From Ghiorsea bivora (GTDB lineage Bacteria > Pseudomonadota > Zetaproteobacteria > Mariprofundales > Mariprofundaceae), in contig NZ_JQLW01000007.1 of the NCBI RefSeq assembly GCF_000744415.1, positions 186,001 through 250,000 on the forward strand: a DNA stretch of 64,000 nt, given 5' to 3'. Below the pieces are notes generated by a model, which saw only the letters and a list, made by a program, of their open reading frames with translations, was not told the DNA's origin and did no database searches. This document shows positions 46,621-55,025 of this stretch, piece by piece; position 1 is the first letter of the stretch; every line of letters starts with the position of its first letter. The position numbers were made by a program, and so were the translations under genes.

Positions 46621-48342
46621 ATGTACCGTCGTTTATTACAATTCTTAGTTCCATACAAAGGCAAACTTATCGTTGCCATTATCTGCATGATTATTCTTGC
46701 CGCTTGCACAGCTGCACTAGCATGGGCATTTAAACCCATGCTTGATGAAGTATTATCAGGTAAAAATATGACCTATATTTATCTCATGCCCATAGGTATT
46801 ATTATATTATACCTTATCAAAGGCATTGCGTTTTATGGTCAAGCAACGCTAATGGGCTATATTGGTCAACGTATCATTTATGATATACGAAACATGATTT
46901 ACAGCAAACTTACAGGGCAATCATTAAGCTTTTTTACCCACCGTAAAACAGGCGAACTGCTCGGGCGCATCACTTACGATATTACCTTATTACAAGGCGC
47001 TGTAAGCACCACGGTGACTTCACTCATGCGTGATGTCATGTCGATTGTTTTCTTACTCGCAGTGATTTTCAACTCAGATTGGTTGTTGGCACTACTTTCA
47101 CTCATTGTGTTTCCTATCATGGTTTATCCTATTGTTCATTTTGGACAAAAAATGCGTAAAGCCAGTTATGATGGTCAAGTATCTATGGGAAAAATGTCTA
47201 GCCTGATTGAAGAAACCGTGGGTGGTATTCGTGTGGTCAAAGCCTTTTGTATGGAGGAATATGAACGAAACCGATTCAAAGCCATCACCAAAGACTTTAT
47301 GACCCACCAAATCAAAGCCCTTAAAATACAAGCATTATCCTTCCCAATCATGGAGTTTGTTGCAGGTTTGGGCATTGCAGGCATTCTTTTGTATGGCGGT
47401 ATTCGTGTTGCAGAAGGTGAAGCCACTGCAGGTGGTTTGATGTCTTTTATTGTCTCTTTACTGCTCCTTTATGACCCCGTACGCCGTTTATCTCGTGCAA
47501 ATAACGAGGTACAACAAGGTTTATCAGCTGCTGAGCGTATCTTTGAAATCTTAGATTCACCCGTTGATGTACAAGACCCCAAAGAACCACAACCCATCCA
47601 ACCTTTTTCAAACAATATTACATTTAACGATGTATGTTTGACCTACCCCAACGCCTCCAAACCTGTGTTGCAAAATATCAACTTAAACATCCAAACAGGC
47701 GAAGTGGTCGCCCTTGTTGGACGCAGTGGTGCGGGTAAAACAACACTCGCCAATATGTTGCTGCGGTTTATGGATCCAAGCTCTGGCAGCATATGCCTTG
47801 ATGGGCATGATATCAGAAGCTTTAAACAAACTGACTTACGTTCACAAATGTCCTTGGTCACCCAAGAAATCGTACTTTTTAACGATTCTGTTTTGCATAA
47901 TATTGCTTATGGTCATGAAAACATAGACCGCGAAAAAGTCATAGCGATTGCCAAAATAGCCAATGCCCATGAGTTTATTGAAAAATTAGAAAATGGTTAC
48001 GATACCTTGGTTGGTGAGCGTGGTGTGATTCTCTCGGGTGGGCAAAGACAACGTTTAAGCCTTGCTCGTGCCTTGTTGAAAAATGCGCCCATTTTGGTCT
48101 TGGACGAAGCCACAAGCAGCTTGGATACCGAGTCTGAACGTTTGGTACAACAAGCCATTGATAAACTCATGCAAGACCGCACGGTGTTGGTGATTGCCCA
48201 TCGTTTATCCACCATTCGTAATGCGGATAAAATTGTAGTCTTGGACGCTGGGAAAATTGTACAAGTTGGGTCACATGATACCTTGATTGAACAAGGTGGT
48301 ATCTATGCTGAATTGTACCAACTTCAATTTGGCGACGACTAA
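46621..48342 (+). CDS. msbA: lipid A flippase MsbA (ABC exporter)
   Basis: A 573-residue half-transporter: six membrane helices in about 1-310, then an ATPase domain with Walker A GRSGAGKTT (about 366), signature LSGGQRQRLSLARALL (about 470) and Walker B LVLDEATSSLD (about 490). MsbA flips core-lipid A across the inner membrane. The context (cell-wall amidase, DUF374 acyltransferase, kdsA and lptF elsewhere in the window) supports this over a generic multidrug exporter. It begins six bases after the amidase stop and ends two bases before the DUF374 gene. Confidence 0.93.
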   Translation: MYRRLLQFLVPYKGKLIVAIICMIILAACTAALAWAFKPMLDEVLSGKNMTYIYLMPIGIIILYLIKGIAFYGQATLMGYIGQRIIYDIRNMIYSKLTGQSLSFFTHRKTGELLGRITYDITLLQGAVSTTVTSLMRDVMSIVFLLAVIFNSDWLLALLSLIVFPIMVYPIVHFGQKMRKASYDGQVSMGKMSSLIEETVGGIRVVKAFCMEEYERNRFKAITKDFMTHQIKALKIQALSFPIMEFVAGLGIAGILLYGGIRVAEGEATAGGLMSFIVSLLLLYDPVRRLSRANNEVQQGLSAAERIFEILDSPVDVQDPKEPQPIQPFSNNITFNDVCLTYPNASKPVLQNINLNIQTGEVVALVGRSGAGKTTLANMLLRFMDPSSGSICLDGHDIRSFKQTDLRSQMSLVTQEIVLFNDSVLHNIAYGHENIDREKVIAIAKIANAHEFIEKLENGYDTLVGERGVILSGGQRQRLSLARALLKNAPILVLDEATSSLDTESERLVQQAIDKLMQDRTVLVIAHRLSTIRNADKIVVLDAGKIVQVGSHDTLIEQGGIYAELYQLQFGDD

Positions 48343-48344
48343 AC

Positions 48345-48965
48345 ATGCGCCTTAAAGACAAGCTGATTGTTTGGTCTGTCACAGCTGTTATTCGTTTTTT
48401 GCGTGCCTCTGTTCGCTGGACATATATAGGTTCTGCTATTCGCCCTGAAAACACACCCTGCATTATCAGCTCATGGCATGCTCGCCTTTTGCTCACACCC
48501 CTACTCCTTGGCAAGTGGCAAGGACCTTTGATTATTTCCGACCATAGAGATGGTGAGCTTATCGCTGCTGTTTTCGACAATTTCGGTCTTGAAGCATCCC
48601 GTGGTTCATCCAGCACTGGTGGTGCAAAAGCTTTGCTTAAAGTCATTCGCATGGCAAAAGAAGGTTATTCACCCGGTATCACCCCAGATGGACCAAGAGG
48701 CCCTGCGCAAGTGGTCAAAGATGGTGTTGCCCAAATTGCCATCAAATCAGGCTTACCCATTGTACCCGTCTGTTATGCCACCAACCGTTATTGGCGTTTA
48801 TCTTCATGGGATAAGTTTTATGTACCCAAACCTTTTAGCAAAGGCATTGTGGTGGTTGGTGAAGCATTATACCCCAACAGTGATGAATCAGCCCAAGCAT
48901 TTACCGTGCGCATTCAGCAAGCGATGGATAAAACGCAAGAAGAAGCTGATACATATTTTAGTTAA
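48345..48965 (+). CDS. DUF374 lysophospholipid acyltransferase family protein
   Basis: 206 residues of the DUF374 branch of the LPLAT acyltransferase superfamily. It has SSWHARLLLTP (equivalent of the HX4D region, here H-A-R), SDHRDGELIAAVFDNFGLEASRGSSSTGG and the strongly conserved TPDGPRGPAQVVKDGVAQIA. It directly follows msbA. Such genes are often found with LPS or lipoprotein lipid genes, so an acyl transfer step in envelope lipid assembly is likely, but the acceptor is unknown. Its end overlaps the convergent cupin gene by four bases. Confidence 0.9.
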   Translation: MRLKDKLIVWSVTAVIRFLRASVRWTYIGSAIRPENTPCIISSWHARLLLTPLLLGKWQGPLIISDHRDGELIAAVFDNFGLEASRGSSSTGGAKALLKVIRMAKEGYSPGITPDGPRGPAQVVKDGVAQIAIKSGLPIVPVCYATNRYWRLSSWDKFYVPKPFSKGIVVVGEALYPNSDESAQAFTVRIQQAMDKTQEEADTYFS

Positions 48966-49861
48966 TGCACAAACTGAATATCTAAAGTCCGCATATAGGT
49001 ATGCAAACCTGCATCTTGCACAGGAAACACATAAGCATCGGTATCTGATTCATTGTGATGCGAATGCCACCAGCCTGGAGGCGTTACAAAGACTGTATTC
49101 TTTTCCCACATCGCTTTGACGGGATTGATAATATGACCATCAGCATCTACTTTTTTACCAATCAAAGTATAGGTATTTTCGCCCGCTGATACTGCCAAAT
49201 CCAAAGCAACGGATTGATGACGGTGAGGTTTTTGCATCTGTTGTTTAGGCAAAAGGTTAAACAATGTCCACATTGTATGGGTTACTGTTTTTGACTTCGC
49301 AGAAGCATGGTTACCCAAAATAATACCTACACGGTTTCGATTTTCAGTCATTGCAACTTCACGAATGCGTTCCACTTCATCCAGCATATATTTTTTGCTG
49401 TAAAAAGCAGGTTTAAACATCGCTTTATTCGGCACCACACCCATATGTTCAAGCAATGGTCCATCATGCGTCCAGTACAACGCACTATCTTCATGGGCAT
49501 GGTGAGTCACACCTTTGTTACACGGCAAGGTAAACGAGTCCCCTTCTTTCCACTGAATCGTACCTGTTTCTGTTTCTGTATAACCTGAACCACGCATCAC
49601 AAAAAATATTTCAGATGTCGCTTCAACATGTGTGTGAATATTTTCACCCGGATTGATGCGAATGTAATTGGCAAGCAAGTTCGGAGAGGTTGCCAAATAT
49701 GGTGTTTCCAACTCTTTGGATAAATCCAAGGCAATCACACGTGTTTCCCCATGCTTATGCAACGATGCAGGAAAGGGTTGAATCGGCACTTCATTTAAAT
49801 CAGGGGTAGCAGCCGAGGAATATTCCCAACTTACAACTTCCTGCGCCCATGTTTCATTCAT
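48962..49861 (-). CDS. bicupin protein
   Basis: 299 residues with two cupin barrels. The first (about 65-130) has GENIHTHVEATSEIFFVMRGSG, the full metal-binding HxH...E pattern. The second (about 205-290) has KPHRHQSVALDLAVSAGENTYTLIG and a PPGWWHSHHNES histidine cluster. The layout recalls gentisate 1,2-dioxygenase-type bicupins, but no aromatic degradation genes accompany it, so the reaction is unassigned. A stand-alone gene, convergent with DUF374. Confidence 0.85.
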   Translation of the reverse strand: MNETWAQEVVSWEYSSAATPDLNEVPIQPFPASLHKHGETRVIALDLSKELETPYLATSPNLLANYIRINPGENIHTHVEATSEIFFVMRGSGYTETETGTIQWKEGDSFTLPCNKGVTHHAHEDSALYWTHDGPLLEHMGVVPNKAMFKPAFYSKKYMLDEVERIREVAMTENRNRVGIILGNHASAKSKTVTHTMWTLFNLLPKQQMQKPHRHQSVALDLAVSAGENTYTLIGKKVDADGHIINPVKAMWEKNTVFVTPPGWWHSHHNESDTDAYVFPVQDAGLHTYMRTLDIQFVH

Positions 49862-49933
49862 ACTTTGCCTCGCTTATCTATCAATTCGAGGCGCATACTC
49901 ATGATTTAGTTGGCTAAGGCAATTCAGTTTTTC

Positions 49934-51754
49934 TTATTCTTTTCGTCCAAAAAGCTTATCCAAGTCATACAGCGACAAACCAACATAGGTGGGGCGACCA
50001 TGGTTACATTGTGCGATATTGGGTGTCTGTTCCATTTCCCGCAATAAGTTCACCTGCTCTTCATGTCTAAGGGTGTGCCCTGCTTTAATCGAACCTTTGC
50101 AAGCGCGATTACCCAACCAACGCTCTAATATGCGCCCTAGCCCTGTTTTATCACCTTCAGCTTCTATGCCTAAGAGCATACATGATTCAATCAGCTCTGC
50201 CACAAGCTCTGCTGGTGATTCTTGGCTTAACATCGCAGGCACACTTTGAATCCAAACACTTTGCTCATCCTTTACCTTTAAAGATACAGCAAAAGGCTGC
50301 AATGCATCAGGATTATCCAACACCCATGCCATGCTTTCACTACCCAAATCTAAAGCTTCGGGTGTAAGCAGCATTTGTGCGGCAACCTTGCCACCAGATA
50401 GCTGGCTTTTAAGCTTTTCAAACGTCATACGTTCATGTGCTGCATGTTGATCCACTAAAATAATACCATCAGCCGTTTGCGACAAAACATAACATTGATG
50501 AATTTGTGCCAAAGGTTGCCCCAAATCCAATGCTTCTTCCGCAGCATATTGCGAATCTCCCACTTGTTGCAAAGGTGAAGGCGTTGAAAACAAAAGCCTT
50601 TGCACATCCTCAGGCACAATATTTGAAGGTCTTGGGCGGTAGTTTGCAGAAGATTCCGAAACAAACCGTGGCATACTGCTATGCGCAACTGGCTGTGTCT
50701 GGCGATATGAAGATTGCATGGCATCCAAAGCCTTGCCTGTGGTCGTAGAAGCCACCGTTTGCCCCATGCGTTCAATACCAGTGCGAACACAGCCCACAAT
50801 GGCTGCAAACACAGCTTGTGGCGATTTAAAGCGCACTTCCCGCTTGGCAGGGTGCACATTCACATCCACAGCCGCTGGGTCTATCTCTAAGCGAATCACA
50901 GCCACGGGATAACGGTCGTGAAACATCACATCACGGTAGCCTGCCCTTAAAGCTGCAATGAGTTGTTTATCCCGAATCACCCGCCCGTTCACCAAAAATA
51001 ACATCCGTGTACTGTCTCTATGGTGAAAAGTCGGCAAACCCAAATAGCCCGTCACCTTCATACCTTCATGTTCCAAACTTTGCGCTAAAAAGTTGTCAGC
51101 AAAATCATTGGGCATGATGGCAAGCACTCTTGCTTCTTCACTTTGCACCATAAAATCAAAACGTTTGCGTCCATCAAGCTGCAAAGACATGGCAACATTG
51201 GGGTGTGCCAATGCTAAACCTTTAAAAACTTCGACAATGGCTGCCTCTTCAGTTTTGTCGGTGCGCATAAATTGCAAACGTGCAGGTGTGTTTAAAAACA
51301 AGTCCAGAATCTCAATTTTGGTGCCTTTGCGTTTGGCTGCAGGGCGCGTTTGTGTGTTCAAACCACCATCCACGCGCACCTCTATAGCTTCGGAGTCACC
51401 TTTTACCGCTGTTGTCATGCGAAAACGTGATACCGAAGCAATCGAAGGCAAGGCTTCGCCCCTAAAACCGTGCGAAGCAATGCGATGTAAGTCTTCTGAT
51501 GATTCAATTTTACTGGTCGCATGGCGCTGTAAAGCAAGCTCTGCATCTGCAGGTGACATACCCATGCCATCATCTTCAACTTCAATGCGCTTTTTCCCTG
51601 CTTGTTCAATACGCACCGAGATACGTTTAGCGCCAGCATCCACGCTGTTTTCCATCAACTCCTTCACTGCTGAGGCAGGGCGCTCTACCACCTCACCTGC
51701 GGCGATTTGGTTGGCGACTTGCGGTGGTAAAATATGAATAAAAGACTGGCTCAT
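49934..51754 (-). CDS. mutL: DNA mismatch repair protein MutL
   Basis: A 606-residue GHKL ATPase coordinating mismatch repair between MutS and the strand nicking step. N-terminal motifs are VKELMENSVDAGA, DDGMGM and SHGFRGEALPSI (about 30-105). A proline-rich linker (about 330-420) leads to the C-terminal dimerisation domain (about 430-600, DQHAAHERMTFEKL ... CNHGRPTY). The C-terminus does not show a clear DQHA(x)2E(x)4E endonuclease motif; DQHAAHERMTFE is close to it, so endonuclease activity cannot be ruled in or out by eye. Divergent from the DUF4389 gene. Confidence 0.95.
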   Translation of the reverse strand: MSQSFIHILPPQVANQIAAGEVVERPASAVKELMENSVDAGAKRISVRIEQAGKKRIEVEDDGMGMSPADAELALQRHATSKIESSEDLHRIASHGFRGEALPSIASVSRFRMTTAVKGDSEAIEVRVDGGLNTQTRPAAKRKGTKIEILDLFLNTPARLQFMRTDKTEEAAIVEVFKGLALAHPNVAMSLQLDGRKRFDFMVQSEEARVLAIMPNDFADNFLAQSLEHEGMKVTGYLGLPTFHHRDSTRMLFLVNGRVIRDKQLIAALRAGYRDVMFHDRYPVAVIRLEIDPAAVDVNVHPAKREVRFKSPQAVFAAIVGCVRTGIERMGQTVASTTTGKALDAMQSSYRQTQPVAHSSMPRFVSESSANYRPRPSNIVPEDVQRLLFSTPSPLQQVGDSQYAAEEALDLGQPLAQIHQCYVLSQTADGIILVDQHAAHERMTFEKLKSQLSGGKVAAQMLLTPEALDLGSESMAWVLDNPDALQPFAVSLKVKDEQSVWIQSVPAMLSQESPAELVAELIESCMLLGIEAEGDKTGLGRILERWLGNRACKGSIKAGHTLRHEEQVNLLREMEQTPNIAQCNHGRPTYVGLSLYDLDKLFGRKE

Positions 51755-51833
51755 GCAACAACCCTAGCCAACTCTTTGCTTTAATCCAAAAATAACTTAA
51801 ACTTGTTCTTGTTGCGTGAAATTGGAGGCTGCC

Positions 51834-52319
51834 ATGAGTGAAGAAAACAAAGCATATGATATGAATACTATCGTTAAAGATAAAAGTATTTGGATACGTC
51901 TATTATACATGCTTCTATTTGCCTTCTTATACTCTGCTGCTGAGTTTGTAATTCTTGCAGTGGTTGTGTACCAGTTTTTACATGTACTGCTTACTGGCGG
52001 CGATAAAGATGAAAGGGTAAAAAACCTAGGTTCACAACTTTCTGTCTATGTTTATCAAATTTTACAATTCCAAACCTTCAACACAGAAGATAAACCTTTC
52101 CCAATGGCAGACTGGCCAGCAGCTAAAAAACTAAGCCCAGAAGAAGACAAATCCAAAACTGCGCCACGCAAACGTACAACCACAAGAAAAACACCTGCAA
52201 AAAAAGCAGCTGCTAAAAAAACAACCAGCAAACGTACAACAACAAAAGATGAAACTAAAACCAATGAAACAACGGTTGATGAAAGCACACAAACCGAAGA
52301 TAAACCAACATCAACATAA
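51834..52319 (+). CDS. DUF4389 membrane protein with lysine-rich tail
   Basis: About 161 residues. The DUF4389 region has a transmembrane segment (about 20-50, LLYMLLFAFLYSAAEFVILAVVV) and the family motif YQILQFQTFNTEDKPFP. The C-terminal 60 residues are an extended, low-complexity basic stretch of KRTTTRKTPAKKAAAKKTT type, resembling histone H1 or AlgP-like tails, ending acidic/threonine-rich. The frame opens at 51816, but the ATG at 51834 has TTGGAGG five bases before it. A membrane anchor with a DNA- or RNA-binding tail is one reading; function is unknown. Confidence 0.82.
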   Translation: MSEENKAYDMNTIVKDKSIWIRLLYMLLFAFLYSAAEFVILAVVVYQFLHVLLTGGDKDERVKNLGSQLSVYVYQILQFQTFNTEDKPFPMADWPAAKKLSPEEDKSKTAPRKRTTTRKTPAKKAAAKKTTSKRTTTKDETKTNETTVDESTQTEDKPTST

Positions 52320-52346
52320 TAAAATTGTTTTCTAAACCTTTATCGG

Positions 52347-52820
52347 TTGAACATTTACCTTTTAACACACAGCAGAGAGCTCAAACGCAAAACCAATACA
52401 GGTGTTTTGGTGCAACAAACCTTAGCAACACAATGTTCGATATTTGAGTGGCAACGTAAACAGCCCAACCCTACACTTATGCAACACATACAAAATGAAT
52501 CGGTTGCCTTGCTTTACCCGCATGACCATAGTGTTAGACTAGATAAACAACAGGTTCTCAAGTTTGACAGCTATATTCTGATTGATGCGACATGGCAAGA
52601 AGCACAAAAAATGTATAACCATAGCCCTTATTTGCATGATTTATCTAAGGTGGTACTTAAACCTGACGTAGCTTCAATATATACACTAAGACGCAATCAA
52701 AAAACATCTGGTTTATGTACTTCAGAATGTGTTTCAGCTTTATTAAACCTATATGGTCAAACAACGCAAGCCAACATACTTGATAATAAATTAACAAGTC
52801 ATATCAAAAGTTTACGTTAA
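52347..52820 (+). CDS. DTW-domain protein (tRNA acp3U transferase TapT-like)
   Basis: 157 residues with the DTW family pattern: N-terminal LLTHSRELKRKTNTG, central LIDATWQEAQKMYNHSPYL (the D-T/A-TW motif) and LRRNQKTSGLCTSE. E. coli and human DTW proteins add an aminocarboxypropyl group from SAM to uridines in tRNA. This is shorter than many homologues but contains all three blocks. The only plausible start in frame is TTG 52347, without an obvious ribosome site. Convergent with the isomerase gene, four bases apart. Confidence 0.87.
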   Translation: MNIYLLTHSRELKRKTNTGVLVQQTLATQCSIFEWQRKQPNPTLMQHIQNESVALLYPHDHSVRLDKQQVLKFDSYILIDATWQEAQKMYNHSPYLHDLSKVVLKPDVASIYTLRRNQKTSGLCTSECVSALLNLYGQTTQANILDNKLTSHIKSLR

Positions 52821-52824
52821 TCAG

Positions 52825-53409
52825 CTACAAACAAGCCCTGCTTAAAAAATCCATACGGTCCACACCAAAAAACATCTTCGGGCGTGGTGTGTCGTGCAAA
52901 ATAAAGGTTGGCACACCAAAAGCACCTGCTTTTAGGGCTTGTTGCGTTGTTGCATCCAGTTCCTGCTTGGCTTGGTCGTGTGGCGTATGCCGCCAAGCTT
53001 GAGGCAGTTTCTTTTGTACAAAAATATCATCCAACCAATGTTCAGTACGCATATCCACATCACCCGACCACACGGCTTCAAATACAGCTTTACAAAATTC
53101 AACCCTTTCATCCCCTGCCAATGCCCAAGCAATATACATGGCTGGTCGACTATCAAATGTGCTTGGGCGAATCATTTTAAAGGGAACATTTAAATATTCA
53201 GCCCAGCGTTTTAAATCACGTAAAGAATACAAAGCTTTATTTTTAATGTTCGCAGGCGGTGTATTACCTGAAAGTTTGATAAGTTTAGGTAGGTTAACAG
53301 GTATCCAATTAACCTGCACATCATGTTCAGTCACAAACTTATCCATTTTCATCACTGCCAAATAAGTATACGGACTGATAAAATCAAAATAAAAATCAAC
53401 TTGTTTCAT
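52825..53409 (-). CDS. 2-hydroxychromene-2-carboxylate isomerase family protein (DsbA fold)
   Basis: 194 residues of the kappa-class GST/HCCA isomerase family: FYFDFISPYTYLA at the N-terminus with the active-site serine, IPVNLPKLIKLSGNTPPANIKNKALYSLRDLKRWAEYLNVPF, and C-terminal AGAFGVPTFILHD. The characterised role is glutathione-dependent isomerisation in naphthalene breakdown, but no aromatic pathway is nearby and most chromosomal members have unknown substrates. Likely cytoplasmic, as there is no signal peptide. The nested insertion element begins about 140 bases upstream of its start. Confidence 0.88.
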   Translation of the reverse strand: MKQVDFYFDFISPYTYLAVMKMDKFVTEHDVQVNWIPVNLPKLIKLSGNTPPANIKNKALYSLRDLKRWAEYLNVPFKMIRPSTFDSRPAMYIAWALAGDERVEFCKAVFEAVWSGDVDMRTEHWLDDIFVQKKLPQAWRHTPHDQAKQELDATTQQALKAGAFGVPTFILHDTPRPKMFFGVDRMDFLSRACL

Positions 53410-53533
53410 TGGTCTAGCTTACAGGGTATGTATAAAAGTACCACTCACTTTTAGCTGCAAACAAGCAGCACCATGTGGTTAAACCTATACAGTGTTAAAT
53501 CAAGCTTATACCTTGCCCGCGATAATCAAGTAA

Positions 53534-53547
53534 GGTATATAAATATA
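53534..53547. repeat. left target-site duplication of the IS1202/ISNCY-type element
   Basis: GGTATATAAATATA, identical to 56234-56247 on the other side of the element (15 identical bases if the preceding A is counted). Target duplications of about 14-18 bases are known for part of the IS1202/ISNCY group and are much longer than those of most IS families. Confidence 0.85.
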
Positions 53548-53854
53548 TGTAGGCGCAAAATGAAAGTGTCCGCTTTTAGCAAAATAGAAATGTCCCCTTT
53601 AGTGTTTGGTTTAGGGGTTTTAAATGAAAGCGGAAATACTACATATGAGCAAGCAAGAACAATCACGATCCGAGGTTATACGCCTATATATTGAAGGTCA
53701 TATTAAACAGAATACAGCGGCAAAACGTATGGATGTTAGCACACGTCAAGTTCGCCGGATAGCCAAGAAATATCGCCAGCACGGTGCTAAATCATTGATT
53801 CATGGCAATCGAGGTAATGTAGTGGTCCAGTAAAAGTATAGACATCGAAAAGGG

Positions 53855-54729
53855 TTATGCTGCTTGTGACAGCATTTGCTGAACACTTTCATATTCGTTC
53901 GGACTAAGATAGCCTAAATATGAATGTGCTCTGCAACTGTTGTAGAACATTTCGATATAATCAACGATGTCCTTTCTTGCTTCATCTGGCGTTTGGTAAT
54001 CTGCATAATAAACCTGCTCAGATTTCAGGCTACGGTAAAAGCGTTCCATAACCGCATTATCCCAACAATTACCTTTACGGCTCATGCTACAAATAATGTC
54101 ATGTTGTTTGAGTAAGGATTGGAAATCATCACTGCAATACTGGCTGCCACGGTCAGAATGATGGATAAGCCCCTTGTCAGGTTTTCTTCGCCAAACAGCC
54201 ATCAGCAAGGCATCCATCACCAGTTGGCGTGTCATGGATGTGTCCATGCTCCAGCCTACAATTCGGCGTGAATACAAATCCATCACCGTTGCCAAATAAA
54301 GCCAGCCTGTTGCAGTCCAAATATATGTAATATCAGAAACCCAGTAGCGGTTGGGTTGACTGACATCAAACTTCCTATCTAACAGGTTCTCGGCTACGGG
54401 CATGTTATGTTTGCTATCAGTCGTATTCACAAAGCGCTTTTTAGTGCGTACACGCAATTGGCTAAACGCATCAAGATTCTTGCTCTACAACGCCCACAAT
54501 CAATGCCTTGTTTGCGTAGTTCCGTTGCCATTCGCCGTGTGCCAAAACTCTGGCGCATTTTTACATGAATGGCTTGAACGATGGGAATCAGAGTTTCATT
54601 CTCACGCTTGCGTAAAGAATATGGGCGCTTGCACCATGCATAATATGCACTGACTGACAGCTTCAATACTTTGCATATCAGAACAATTGGCCATGCCTTC
54701 TTATACCATTCAACAAAGCGGTACTTCAC
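53855..54729 (-). pseudogene. IS3 orfB transposase, frameshifted
   Basis: The N-terminal part (54729 to about 54460) has the HTH_21-like region VEWYKKAWPIVLICKVLKLS and FGTRRMATELRKQGIDCGR. The C-terminal part (from about 54457) carries the rve integrase core with DITYIWTATGWLYLATVMDLYSR, HHSDRGSQYCSDDF and the DDE glutamate in NCWDNAVMERFYRSLK. The two lie in different frames. Reading VRTKKRF from RLAN needs one extra base near 54456-54459, so a single-base deletion is likely. The catalytic residues survive but no continuous protein is made. Confidence 0.85.
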
Positions 54730-55025
54730 TTCATTTCCTTGGCAAAGAAGGCCGTGGCTTTTTTTAGGATGTCACGCTCCATGCGTAAACGTTTATTCTC
54801 AGCTTTCAAGCGTGCAAGTTCCGCGTGTTCGGGTGTCATATGACCTTTACTTGGAAAAGCATGTTCCCCGTTCTTTTCGCGTTCAATCTTCCAGCGACTC
54901 AGCATGTTGTAGTTAATACCAAGATTGCGGGAGGCTTCGGCTATCGAATAACCTTGCTCAAGTATTAAATCAACTGCTTCTCGCTTAAATTCCTGCGTAT
55001 ATGTGGTTCGTTTCCTCTGACTCAT
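54726..55025 (-). CDS. IS3-family transposase OrfA
   Basis: 99 residues: an N-terminal helix-turn-helix (QEFKREAVDLILEQGYSIAEASRNLGINYNMLSRWK) and a C-terminal leucine-zipper-like helix (LARLKAENKRLRMERDILKKATAFF), the standard OrfA layout of the IS3 group. The AAAAAAAG run encoding LKKA is a typical -1 frameshift site that would produce an OrfAB fusion. Since orfB is broken, OrfA alone remains and might only bind the element ends. Confidence 0.93.
   Translation of the reverse strand: MSQRKRTTYTQEFKREAVDLILEQGYSIAEASRNLGINYNMLSRWKIEREKNGEHAFPSKGHMTPEHAELARLKAENKRLRMERDILKKATAFFAKEMK

Noticed and set aside
53473-53694. 73-residue plus-strand open frame upstream of and into the ISNCY element
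   Set aside because: It crosses the target duplication and left terminal repeat and overlaps the transposase start in another frame; no family recognised.
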